Shown: piece by piece, positions 1 through 9,304 of the stretch
How positions within the stretch are numbered: position 1 is the first letter of the stretch
How the letters are laid out: every line of letters begins with the position of its first letter
Origin: Chloromonas sp. AAM2
Taxonomy: Eukaryota > Chlorophyta > Chlorophyceae > Chlamydomonadales > Chlamydomonadaceae
NCBI GenBank assembly: GCA_004335635.1
Contig: QAXH01006812.1
Location: forward strand, 1-12,536
Length of the DNA stretch: 12,536 nt
Reading direction: 5' to 3'
The notes under the pieces: generated by a model
The model's database searches: none
What the model was told of the DNA's origin: nothing
Seen by the model: the letters and a program-made list of their open reading frames with translations, nothing else
Program-made: the position numbers and the translations under genes

Positions 1-164
1 TATTGTGTCTAGCTGCAGCACCGTGGGTTGAACCATGAAAAGCCATGTAATGATGATGATGATTATGATGGCCATAGTGGGCCTCTTCTTCTTCCTCGAG
101 GCGGTGTTGGATGACGCAGGTGGTGCCATTCTTGTTATGCAGGCTGTGACATGCTGTGCGCAAG

Positions 165-260
165 TCACTGGAGGATGCACTGGTGTGGGTAGGCAGGTTT
201 GAGCAGGCCAAGATGCAGAGGGGCCTAGAGGCAGCACTGGAGGAGTTCCGTGGCAAGTAG
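165..260 (+). CDS. Likely 3'-terminal exon of a plus-strand gene entering from upstream
   Basis: An open frame of 31 residues ends at TAG (258-260). It reads SLEDALVWVGRFEQAK then MQRGLEAALEEFRGK: amphipathic, charged and helix-forming, unlike random translation. A TGA closes the frame just upstream, so the exon must begin after an AG; GCGCAAG|TCA at 164/165 is the candidate. A preceding hydrophobic stretch (MAIVGLFFFLEAVLDD, about 67-114) ends in GACGCAG|GTGGTG, but its phase does not join cleanly. No family recognised. Confidence 0.35.
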   Translation, partial: SLEDALVWVGRFEQAKMQRGLEAALEEFRGK

Positions 261-1325
261 GCAGGGCATACAAGAGCAGTGCTCCATTGGGCCCGTGACA
301 AGAGAGTTGCTTTAGACAAAACAAGACGTCATAACACTACTTTTCCGTCCCAGGAGAAGTTGCCAGTCGTTTCAATATGATATTTGTATTTGAAGCTCCT
401 GCCACAAGCAAGTACAGGCTGCAGAAGAGCACACACATCAGCCATGCAGGCCTACAGTACTGCAGTTGAGCTTAAGCTGTTTCACGTCCATCACACGCTG
501 TCCAGCAGTGCAGCGAAACCATGGCAGACCAAAGCTTTGTTCAGGATGGTACCCAGCCCGTTAGATACAGACATGACTGTCTGATAATCAAGGCGGTGGA
601 ATGCGCAATGCGTAGAAAACAGTCTTCATTCATCATCAGTCTATCTGTGCTAGTACTCGCGAACCTGGTGGTTCATCAGAACCCAATCTAGTTGGAGGTG
701 TTTAGTTCTCAGGCAAGCCATGTGGCTTGGCAAAGCTGTGACCTTGCACACTGCCGCAAGCTTGCTTATCATGGACATTCCTCATGCAAACCAGACCAGA
801 AGGGAACACTAAACACATCCGTGAGCCAAAAGTAGTGTTGCGGTCACGTACATGCGGAAACGTACACCACTTGAACGTATGCGCCCCTTCACAGACATAT
901 CAATCAATGGCCAGCAGGTAGTCAAATTCCAGCTTCCGATTCGATAAAGCCATGCAGCCCTACTGCTTGAATTCACACACTGGTGTCTCATGTCTATGAA
1001 CATGGCTAGCTGCCGACGTATGTGCATCAATGTGTCACGACAATGTCGCGTGGCTCAGCATAAAACATGCCTGAAAAAGAAGTTTGCCAGTTCTGGGACA
1101 GTTTCCAGTGGGACCACTGTAACCAGTGTTGTAAGTTAAGATTCATCGGTACGGCATGTCTGTACTCGGGGAGTCCAAATTGTGGTTATGTTGCTGCTGC
1201 CGTTGTCTCCAACCTGGTGTACAGTGCTTCAGCACATGTTGGCTCGCCGCTGTCTAAGTTTGTCCGATTTTCATTCTTGGTCATGAGCAGCAGACCAGGC
1301 TGTTTTATGTGCAGTCAGCCGGTTC
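261..1325. other. No gene recognised between convergent gene ends
   Basis: This stretch probably holds the 3' untranslated regions of the plus-strand exon ending at 260 and of the glycosyltransferase ending at 1326. ORFs present are short, with no protein-like composition or splice-site support. I saw no TGTAA polyadenylation word in the expected place for either gene. Confidence 0.5.
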
Positions 1326-1765
1326 CTAAACAGAGCTGCAGGTGGGGCTGCCGTTCCAGGACAGCGTCTTCTTGTGAGGTTTGTACTTGCTAGGCGATGC
1401 AGGCAGCCCATCTCCCACTCCCATCCAGGAGTCAAAGCTGTCCTGGGGGCTCAGGGCATTTCGGGAAGAGTTGGCGGGCCCTCCAAGGATCGTACCAGGT
1501 AGAGCGCTGTACCATGCGCTACGATTCGCCATGGCGATTTGCGCGTGCATTGGAACGGACCTGCACCTGTGCCGTCCCCTGCTCCATGTGCCGCTAAGAG
1601 GAGGGGCAGTGCACCACATGCAGACCCCCAGGAGAGACAGCAACAGGACAGACACGCAGCCTGTCACGACCATTGACAGCCGGTTGCTCCAGCCGACTGT
1701 GTGAGAGACGGCGAGGTCGAGCCGGGACAGCAGCGGACCTCGATCCAAACTGTCTTGCAGAAGAT
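1326..1765 (-). other. Glycosyltransferase exon 12: transmembrane anchor and tail
   Basis: The exon enters after a GTGTGCAG acceptor. It encodes a segment, SRLDLAVSHTVGWSNR, occupying the place of the UGT pre-membrane region. A hydrophobic helix of about 20 residues follows (LSMVVTGCVSVLLLSLLGVC, roughly 1675-1610), then a basic tail (SRGRHRCR), as expected for a type I membrane protein with the short end in the cytosol. The tail runs about 90 residues to a TAG at 1326-1328, unusually long for the family. A further splice inside the tail cannot be excluded. Plus-strand ORFs over this exon look like shadows. Confidence 0.7.
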
Positions 1766-4700
1766 CTGCACACGCAATACAAACGCAAACAGTTAGGAAA
1801 AATACATGATGTGCATGATGGCACACCAGCCACTAAGTACACTCAGTGCACAACGCAGCGCCAACGGAGGTTGATTCAAGGGAGGTTGAACAGTAGAAGT
1901 ACAGTTGTATGCAGGTTATGGCAGCTCTGCACCTCTGCAAACGCGCACTGTTGGACTAGACCTGTCACGCGAGTGCGGGAGTTTTCCCCTGCAAAACATG
2001 CATTGGTACAGCTGCGATGTGCATGCATGTGTGAACCCACGTGCATGGCGCTAATCAGCAACGCCTCACCTGCCACCTGGCAGGCGCCGGTGCATGGGCC
2101 TGGCCTCAACAGCTCCGCGACCGCCTTTGCATGGGCCCGGATGTGGGGATCAGAAAGCACCTAAAAGCGACAGTGCATGGGCATAGGCTCAAGTCAGGCA
2201 GAAGCTTTATGCCGGCGCTGGCCGACTGACGTGGCTTCTCAAAGACAAATATCTTGTCTGAACGTGCTGTTTGCATGCTCCGTAGCAGAACTGTTAAAAC
2301 GCTTGCCTAGATTTGACAGACGGTCAGCATGGTGCCTTTCTGTTGAAAGCTTGCTCAATCAAGTGTTGAAATGCACAGGAAGTCAAGGTGCAGTGTGAAC
2401 GAGCATGCGATGCAGCCCAGTCATCCCCCACCTTCTTGAGCGCCTCGTGCAGCCTTGGCCAGCGGTGCGAGTGCCTGTGCAGCACCGTCTCCCCCATGCC
2501 GGCCTCGAGCACGCGCTGGGCCCCATCGTTTTCATCGCCTGAAGTTCACGAGGAAAGGCACAGTAATTCGGAACACGTTCACGAGGAAAGGCACAGTGAT
2601 TCAGAACACGTTTACGGTGCATGTCTACCAGCGCCAACCCTTCAATGCCACTGTGCAAGTTGCTTGTACAACGGAAATCGTGAGATACCCAATGGACATG
2701 GCAATGTTTTGAAGTGAGGGCAGACCCTGCCGGAACCTATGCTTTCATCGGCCGACGGATTGTGACGGGAAAAACAGGCCAAACACAACAAGCACACCTT
2801 TCAGGCAGCAGAAGTATTATGGTGCAGCGACAGGCACGGAGCAGCACCGCAGGGGTTGGCAATGCACACAAATTGGTTTGGCTTTGCCAGTAACCAGGCG
2901 TCGTTCCTGTCAGGCGAAGTCGGGGTTGGCCCGCTTGAGTGGCACGCTATACATGCGTCTCTTGTCCTCTGCTTCTCCTTCTTTGTTGCTCATGGCAGAT
3001 CAGGGCGGTACACACCCCATCCCGTGCCCTTTGACGACTTCCCTGATGTAACAAATGAATTAGGTCAGGAGTTGCCTCGTACCTTGCATGGGCAGGCACA
3101 GGATTGGTACGCCTAGCTGTGCCGCCGTCAGCCATGAGGACTCGGCGCACCCCATGATCGCCGCGTGCACGCCCCGTGCAGCAAGAAGAGAGGCCTGCAC
3201 AGCGGGAAGGGAACAGCATGAGCGCCTTGGGTGCACAGGCTCTGCAACGCAAGGAGGCTGAAATGGTCGGAGAAACCGCCCAACAAACAATGTTGTGTTC
3301 AACGGGGTCAGTGCACACACAGCGGTTGGGTGGCCGTCCAGCACACAGTAGCGTTTTTGTTATAGTATAAGAAGTGAGTTGTGTTTACGTAGCTCCTTTC
3401 AGAAATACAAAGCATATCAGAAGAAAGAAGTCTCTGATCTCACTGGTCCGACAGGCACAGCGCCAAAAGTAACGCGTCTATGTACATGGCAGGGAGTTCG
3501 CTCCTCACATTCTGATTTGCAGTTCTCTCCTGACATCCATGCTTTTTCACGCGTCCTGGCCGGAGCTAACTGAATCCTGGCCGGAGCTAACTGAATCCAC
3601 CTCACCTGCGGATGCACATCCATCAGGATATCAACACGAACTCCCGCGGAGCTCAGCTCCTGTGCAAAATGCTGCATGGGAGCGAGGAGGGGCGGAGGCA
3701 CACAGCTGACGGCCTCGTGCGCTGAACTGCCCCGGGCCCGGGCCGAGCAGGGGCCGCAGACGCGCTGGTGCCACGACACTTGCCTGGCTGAGGCGTTCTT
3801 GCCGTTTGGATACGGAAACCGCCCTGCAAGTGCATGCATGGAATGCCTGGTACTGATCATGCAAACTTTGATTACGCAAAGGCAAATGTTTGGAACATGA
3901 ACGAGAAGCGGACAACAAACCAAACCGTTTCCACCATCAATTGCATTATCACCGTATAAGCGGAAGACCAGCAGGCATCCGATAACATTGGGTCTATGCC
4001 ATCATGCGCCAGACCAAACCAAGCCTGGTACTGCCAAGTGATATCATGTGGGACATCACTGGCAAGTCCTTACATACACCCAGGGATCCCAGGTCGCTAG
4101 CACTCACCTGGAATGCGCGCACCAGCGTTTATGCTGCTTTGTGCTGCAAAGCGACACACACGCGTCACGCTGTCCTCATCAGTCGCCAGGAGCACTCCCA
4201 GTCGCTTCTGCTGTGCACTCCTGGTGCTGCCTATCTGCCCACCACTGCCGACAGCTGACGAGTTTCTTGCAGCATCAGCTTTCAACTGCTGCTCTGATTT
4301 CTCTGTCGTCTTGGGCGATGTGGCAGGAACAGGCAGATGAACAGTCTTCAGCCGTGCGATTGCCACTGCTAGTGCATGCATGCGCCTGGAGTCCCGCGCC
4401 ATGGCTGAGTTGACGACAATCACGAGCGTGCCGGCAGTGTGCTCTGCGATCGACCCAGCGGACTCGCTGGTTGTTACTGGATTGTTGATGTTCTCAGAGG
4501 GCTGGGAGAAGGCGTTGCTGACTGTGCCGTTTGCAAATTGTAGCACCGAGTCGGTGAGTGTGGTTGTGTTGGTTTCCAGAGTTCTGAACGCCGGGGCTAC
4601 GACCTGCAAAGACGAACGTGACAGGTCAATCGGATAGGTCGACAAGGCAGGGTGTCCTGCGTCTGCCGCAATGCACCTCTAACTATGTCGCCATGCCTCA

Positions 4701-7159
4701 CTGCTGCTTCCGCATTTGATCGCACATGTGATGGATCGCAGATGCCGTATCCTTCATGGACATAGCTCGACACGGGCCCGACGTCGCACCTTGACATGGT
4801 GCGGCAATAACGGTGGCAAGGTCTGCAGCGCAGCGTCTCCCACAATGATGACCTGCTGTGACGCTCGCAAGGCCTCCGAGAGGCCCCGCAGCGACATGCC
4901 TTCTCCGTCCGCGCCACGAGGCATGACCTTCCCTGCTGCCAACCCACGTGCCAGCGCGGCCTGTAGCAGCTGGTTGCTTGCAGCACTCCGCATGAGCTTT
5001 TGTTCAATGATGCTCCATGCCACGCGACGTTCCAACTCTGCCTGCAGAGCGCTCTGCGCTGCGTCCAAGGACCACGAGCTGCCCGCGTTCAAAAGTGCCT
5101 ACGCAGAGAGTGACGGCAAACATGCACATGCAGAACACATCATGAACACGCATTTGGCGCTCGCCCGTAGGCTGAAATAGACTGCCCGAAGCGCCACCAA
5201 TGGCTCCTCCTCAAACAACAAACAGACAAGGACGCCGAGAAGAAAACATCACGAAGAACGCCAGAAGCACGTTGATGGAGGCAGCAAACATGCGCTGAGC
5301 ATTGAATTCTCACCCCACCTGCAATGCGCTCATGCGCCGTGGCAAACCGCTCTGATACGTAGGTACATCACCTGCCGGCTCCAGGATGTCGAAGTACTGC
5401 AAAAGGCAAATCGGGATTGCACAGGTGTGAGTTGGAGCGAGCATTCATAATGCATGTATGCCTGATGTGTGTTGCACATGTCTCTAAGCTGACCATTGTC
5501 GGTATCGAATGACCGGATGCTGGCCTTGCTCCACAAGATTCCACAAGCATGGGCCCTCGTTTTCCAGCAGGCAGCATAGCATCACAGCTACTCCTTGATC
5601 AGAACTGCCTTGTGCACCAGATGCCGCTTCTACTGACAGTGCGCAGCATTCCTGAGATTGTGTGCTACGCCAGCTGCAATTGGGTGCAAGCTGCAACAGA
5701 ACGTGCAACAGCCTGCCGGGCTTGTTACAAAACAAAAAGGCAGCGTGTGCGTGCTTACCAGTTGCTCAGTGGGCGGCCTGAGGCCTGTGATGAGCGCAAC
5801 CTTGGGCACGCCCAGCATGTCCCCGAGGTAGGCCGCACACTGCACAGTCACGTGCGAGGCACGCAACAGCGTGGTATGCGGACCGGAACAGCGGAGCGCA
5901 AGTGCTGTCCGGTCAGGCTCAAGGAGGCAGTAGAGATGTGGATGTCTGTGGGATTGTGTGCACTATGCGTGTGTACATTGCAAGTGTGCGTACATGCACA
6001 TGGTGTGCTCAAAAGGCCACTGTAAAAGTGCTCGGTGTGCTACTGCTACTGCTAGTCAAGGCTGGTAGCTGAGATCCTCGAGTGAAATTCTTGATCATCC
6101 CAGTGGTGGCCGCATTTCCAGGCATGCCAAAAGCACGAAACCTGCATGACATGCTAGCTACTGCTTCCACTCAAAGCACTCCAGTAACGCCCTCATGGTC
6201 ACACGTGCTGCACAATCGCTTGTGGCGTCATGATCATCATCAACATTCAACCAACGGTGAATCACACCAACAATTGCGTTTGATTGATATCCTTCTGACA
6301 CTCACCAGCATGCCAGCATCATAGATGAGCGTGTGGGGTGCAAAGTGTAGCACTTGCTGCAGAGCATGGCTGTCGCGGAACAGGCCCAGGCAGTCCGAAA
6401 CCAACCTGCAAAACATAACCAGGGGTGCATGCACATGGGCCCTGATCATGCACGCCTTGACCGCTCGCACAATCCCACAACGCAGAGTCAACGACTGCGG
6501 GGCAACGCAATTCGTTCCTCCATACAGTCTTGAACCCGGCAAACACGGCCATGGCACATTATCAGGACACTGCGGCCAGCATTTGACCAGCACGTTCAAC
6601 CAATCGGTTTTCAGGAAAATTCAAGTTACCTGGAAGATAAGTCGTTCATGAAAGCTCTCCAGTCCCCACTGCGCAGAGGCTGGGGCAGCCCTGTCTCAAG
6701 CTCCTCTCGTGTGGGCTGGATAGGAGCACTGTCATCACCCCCGTGTAGTTCTGTCTGCTGCCAAGAGCTGTTCCCATCCGTGGAAAATGTCAGCAAGTGG
6801 GGAAGTGCCGCACTCGAAAAGCTGGTTGTCACATTGTCACGCATGCACAGCTGTGCCCTTTTTGATAGAAGCACCATGCAATGATGTTGCCGATGTGTGA
6901 GTTCCATGGCGAGATCGAGCGCCTGCGACCAACAGTTGCATGGTGAGAGTGTGTGTGTGTGTGTGAGACCAAGCCCTATCCCGGGAATACTGCAGCTGAA
7001 TCTACTCACCTGTCTGACATGATGGCAGTCCCATCCGCCATTTGGTACAAGCAGAAAGCGTTCGCGTTCGCCGTTAGTTATTCCCACCACGACTATTAAA
7101 CAGGTCAACGCGCACCACGCCCGATGGCATGATGCGTAGCTAATTAAACGCTGCATCAT
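1326..7159 (-). CDS. GT1-family, UDP-glucuronosyltransferase-like membrane glycosyltransferase (12 exons)
   Basis: Members transfer a sugar from a UDP-sugar to small lipophilic acceptors, usually in the ER lumen. I traced 12 phase-compatible exons: 7159-7010, 6922-6630, 6405-6306, 5839-5759, 5396-5319, 5098-4790, 4603-4108, 3721-3606, 3194-3083, 2538-2432, 2160-2037, 1765-1326. They encode about 801 residues against about 520 for animal UGTs. Family landmarks appear in order: FLLVPNGG (35-42) with His47; LIYDAGM with Asp177; CAAYLGDMLGVPKV (from 182); DVPTYQSGLPRRMSALQ (before 235); PPLLPHHVKVV (before 340); GTLVIVVNSAM (about 396-406); DVHPQASLL; LGVPILCLP; GDENDGAQRV; VLSDPHIRAHAKAVAELL; then a transmembrane helix. 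Extra length comes from insertions after residues 75 and 425 and a long tail. Least certain junctions are the exon 8 acceptor (3721), the exon 11 donor (2037; alternative at 2041) and whether the last exon is spliced again. The donor-sugar motif is degenerate, so activity and substrate are open. Confidence 0.82.
2544..2609. repeat. 33-bp tandem duplication next to the exon 10 acceptor
   Basis: Two 33-bp copies (2544-2576 and 2577-2609), each starting GTTCACGAGGAAAGGCACAG, differ at two positions. A short third start follows at 2610. The first copy overlaps the CTTCAG acceptor of glycosyltransferase exon 10. Confidence 0.93.
3083..3194 (-). other. Glycosyltransferase exon 9: degenerate UDP-sugar signature motif, first half
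   Basis: The exon is bounded by a GTGCAG acceptor (phase 0) and an AAG|GTACGA donor (phase 1) and encodes residues 542-578. It aligns with the UGT signature (PQNDLLxHP...FxTHGGxNSxxEAxxHGVPxxxxPxFxDQ). The frame GVHAAI...LGVPILCLP is kept, but the core reads MGCAESSWLTAAQ: the nucleotide-contacting His is Gly556, the two glycines are Cys557 and Ala558, the Asn position is Ser and the Glu position is Thr564. Exon 10 continues with GDEND where the family has DQ. Confidence 0.78.
3554..3595. repeat. 21-bp perfect tandem duplication near the exon 8 donor
   Basis: Two identical 21-bp units beginning TCCTGGCCGGAGC lie in intron 8 of the glycosyltransferase, within 10 bp of the exon 8 donor (3605-3600). 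Confidence 0.95.
6949..6965. repeat. (GT)n microsatellite in glycosyltransferase intron 1
   Basis: An uninterrupted GT tract of about 8 repeats. On the coding strand it is CA-rich and lies mid-intron (intron 6923-7009, 87 nt). Confidence 0.9.
7010..7159 (-). other. Glycosyltransferase exon 1: signal peptide and catalytic-His segment
   Basis: Exactly 50 codons, ending in phase 0 at a GTGAGT donor. Tandem ATGs at 7159 and 7156 are both in frame; the first was chosen. Residues 16-29 form a hydrophobic core (CALTCLIVVVGITN), with likely signal cleavage near Gly30. The following FLLVPNGG matches the first beta strand and loop of UGTs. His47 lies 16 residues before the RQH that aligns with the family RGH, the spacing expected of the catalytic histidine. 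The role of His47 is inferred from this alignment by eye. Confidence 0.8.
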
Positions 7160-7228
7160 TGTATGTGGTTCTGGCTAGCGCCTTGGATGCAAGATGATGT
7201 ATGCAGTAGGTCCACCTTGACACTGACT

Positions 7229-7607
7229 ATGTCAACGTTTGCCAATGAACATCCATGTACCATCTACACAAGCCAAGCCCGTCTGTGTCAACTGTGTCGT
7301 CCACTGTTGCACAAGTGAACGGGCCAAGAACTTGAGGTTGAACTCGCATACGCCTGGGGTTCCTGCGTTGATACTCAGGCGAGTGGCTGTCAGTATTTTC
7401 AGTGCCTTTTCTCGAATTTGCATAGAGTGCGATCGCACAGCAACGCGGGTCGCAAAAATGAGGCTTGCGGTTGCACCGTTTACGTTACGTACGTTTGGCG
7501 AAAGTTCGCGTGAGTCCCTGAGGACTTGCCCGGTGTGGCGCGAAATCTCTAGCCTAGTCAGCCCGGCAACTGGCGCTAAGGCCTACAGCAGGCAACGACG
7601 GGGCTAG
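7229..7607. other. Upstream region open on both strands, CpG-rich
   Basis: This is the region 5' of the glycosyltransferase start. The minus strand is open for about 117 codons to a TGA at about 7229-7232 and contains helical text (REKALKILTATRLSINAGTP). The plus strand is open to a TAG at 7605-7607. An in-frame ATG at 7458 begins a 49-residue Arg/Ser-rich reading, MRLAVAPFTLRTFGESS..., with AKAYSRQ near its end, which resembles a mitochondrial presequence. CpG is denser at 7425-7610 than nearby. It could be a divergent promoter with a first exon, or chance. Neither frame matches a family I know. Confidence 0.25.
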
Positions 7608-7875
7608 CAAACGCCTTGCAGCTGCGATCATCAGGTAACCTCAGAATGAACACAGAGGCACAAGCAGCAGCATGCGAATAAAAACAACCGCCATCCTCCA
7701 TGTGGGCAGAGCCTAGGCGCCACCAGAGACAGACCATCTGGCTGGCACTTCATATGGTTGCATTGGGGGCTAATTGAGCTCACACTGTTACAGCTTGCGC
7801 TCACTTGCCAGGTGCCATCCTGCATGGATTGAGAGGCAGGTAAATGTCAAGAAAATCCAGGTCTTGACGTCTTGA

Positions 7876-7942
7876 CTCCTGCCTGAAGATGGTGGCTCAG
7901 ACACGGCTCTTCACTGGCACGCTGCCGGACTATAGGCAGGAG
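7876..7942. repeat. 9-bp inverted repeat upstream of tRNA-Ser
   Basis: CTCCTGCCT (7876-7884) is the exact reverse complement of AGGCAGGAG (7934-7942), with a 49-bp spacer, ending 27 bp before the tRNA. A GTCTTGAC direct repeat precedes it (7861 and 7869). May be coincidental. Confidence 0.5.
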
Positions 7943-7969
7943 ACAACACTAGATGTCCAGCCGTCGGAT

Positions 7970-8050
7970 GCCTGGATGGCCGAGCGGTTAAGGCGTTGCA
8001 CTCGAAATGCAATTCCGAGAGGAGCACAGGTTCAAATCCTGTTTCAGGCG
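7970..8050 (+). tRNA. tRNA-Ser (anticodon CGA)
   Basis: The gene is 81 nt with no intron. Acceptor arms 7970-7976 and 8043-8049 pair over seven positions with one G-U. The anticodon stem TTGCA/TGCAA (7996-8000 and 8008-8012) encloses loop CTCGAAA, giving anticodon CGA at 8003-8005, which reads UCG. A long variable arm (8013-8025, CC/GG stem) is typical of serine tRNAs, as is discriminator G at 8050. The T arm is ACAGG/CCTGT with loop TTCAAAT. Internal pol III promoters are visible: A box TGGCCGAGCGG (7977-7987) and B box GGTTCAAATCC (8029-8039). CCA is not encoded, as in nuclear tRNA genes. Confidence 0.96.
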
Positions 8051-8056
8051 ATTGTA

Positions 8057-8060
8057 TTTT
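8057..8060 (+). terminator. RNA polymerase III T-run terminator of tRNA-Ser
   Basis: Four consecutive T residues lie six bases after the tRNA 3' end, the minimal pol III termination signal. Confidence 0.7.
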
Positions 8061-8213
8061 GCTTTGAAAAGCTTTGTGCGACAATGTAACACCATCTACT
8101 CTCTCTGGTGACCGCAAACTTGTAGTGACTGCTGACGGTTGCCTGAACTTACAGGAAATGGTTTCCATGTCCTAATTGTCTGTGGCTTGTGATTGTTTGA
8201 AACAAGTACGACC

Positions 8214-8762
8214 CTTCAGGTGCGTTCACACGTAAATTTGGGCAAATACTTTGGGATGGTAGTCTGGCATGTTCACGTAAATCAGTGTTGGGCTGTTCAA
8301 CTACTTTAGGAATGCATGTACATGGAACCTGTGTGAGCAGCTGGCGAAGTGGTTGCAGATTCCAAGCACTCATGGTCAGCTGCTCGATTGCGCTGATCTA
8401 GCGTTTGTTGTCTGCTGGTAGTGGTAAATTGTAGGCCTTTAAATTGTAGGTAGTGGTAGATTGTTGTGTAGTAGGCCGTGTACAGCAGATCTGGGAGTGG
8501 GGGGCACCTTCTTGGTCCATTTAAGGCACGTGGTCAAAGTTCAAGTCAAACGGACATGTTATTCGTGTGGGCCCTACCCAAATTTAAACCCAAATAAACC
8601 CCTACCCCGCTCCCTAATTGGGAACCCAAATCTGATACTAGTAATCCAATTTTGGAACCAAATCTGTCGTGTGAACGCAATCCCAATTTGTGTTTCCAAA
8701 TTTGCTAAAAATAATTCTCCAATATTGAATCCAAATTTGCCAAGTGTGAACGCCCCCTTAAG
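8214..8762. mobile_element. MITE-like non-autonomous DNA transposon, about 549 bp
   Basis: Terminal inverted repeats of about 30 bp are visible. The left end reads CTTCAGGTGCGTTCACACG then TAAATTTGG (8214-8240). The reverse complement of the right end reads CTTAAGGGGGCGTTCACAC then TTGGCAAATTTGG (8762-8731). The right border holds TTAA and the left has TTCA, suggesting a TTAA target duplication with one decayed copy, as in piggyBac-type elements; this is inference. The interior has no coding capacity. It carries further degenerate copies of the terminal motif (for example GTGTGAACGC at 8670 and CGTGTGGGCCC at 8564) and many CCAAATTT/AAATTTGG words in both orientations, so the transcript could fold extensively. 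Confidence 0.65.
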
Positions 8763-8944
8763 ACCAATGATAGCTGCTGGCAAGTGCAGAGCAAACGTGA
8801 GCTTCCACCGCAGACCCCGCTCGGAGTGCAGAAGACGCATGTCCTTGACGGCTTTGCCACATTTGTGAGCTGCATCAACTGCCACTAGCGCTCGGACACT
8901 GCACAGTAATGCATAGATGAAGGCGCCGGCTTCAACCACGTGCC
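8763..8944 (-). CDS. Candidate internal exon of an unidentified gene
   Basis: The reading begins after an ACCAGGCAG acceptor (exon start 8944, phase 1) and stays open to the edge of the transposon. It encodes about 60 residues that look helical and protein-like (VVEAGAFIYALLCSVRALV, then VDAAHKCGKAVKDMRLLHSE). I do not recognise a family. The 3' end is uncertain: the frame runs straight into the element at 8762, and a weak GTCTTA donor sits at the junction. It could belong to the gene starting at 12109, but no phase-compatible exon chain was found across 9.0-11.3 kb. It may be an exon interrupted by the insertion. Confidence 0.35.
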
Positions 8945-9230
8945 CTGCCTGGTGTCACAGTCACATTAGGGGCCAGCGGCAAAGGGCTGCGAAGCTGTAC
9001 TTACACGGGCTGACGCACTAGAGGCGATCATCAAAGCCAATGTAAAGTGGGCTTAGTACCACTCGGAACGATATCTCCATAATCGCTAGGCTTTCTTAAA
9101 GGGAAGTCTCGGAAGCAGAGCCCTGCCAGGCATAACCGTGGCCACAGCTTCTATGATACTCCCCTATACCTGCTCAAATCCCGTTTGACCGAGTGAGCTT
9201 CTCCGGCGTCAAACGTAATGCCCATGCCCA

Positions 9231-9304
9231 AACGTAGCAGCGCATCACATGTCAGGTGCCGATGCCTAACGTAGCAGCGCCCAAACATCACTTGTCGGGT
9301 GCCC
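9231..9304. repeat. Imperfect 37-bp tandem repeat
   Basis: AACGTAGCAGCGC occurs at 9231 and 9268, followed in both by ATCAC(A/T)TGTC(A/G)GGTGCC with a small insertion in the second copy. Confidence 0.75.

Noticed and set aside
1381..2164. Plus-strand ORFs of 107 and 163 residues
   Set aside because: They lie antisense to glycosyltransferase exons 12 and 11, whose frame, splice sites and family match explain the openness.
3653..3923. Minus-strand ORF extending exon 8 upstream to about 3923
   Set aside because: The text before about 3721 lacks family similarity. The frame simply reads through intron 7; only 3721-3606 fits the splice phase.
4097..4645. Minus-strand ORF taken as an intact 182-residue gene starting at 4645
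   Set aside because: A TTTGCAG acceptor at 4604-4610 and a GTGAGT donor at 4107-4102 bound an internal exon; the residues outside them are intronic.
7889..8089. Plus-strand 66-residue ORF
   Set aside because: It spans the tRNA-Ser gene, and its codons are tRNA sequence.
8461..8868. ORFs of 135 residues (plus) and 121 residues (minus) across the transposon
   Set aside because: Most of each is made of the element's repeated CCAAATTT-type words. Only the part right of 8762 on the minus strand looks protein-like.
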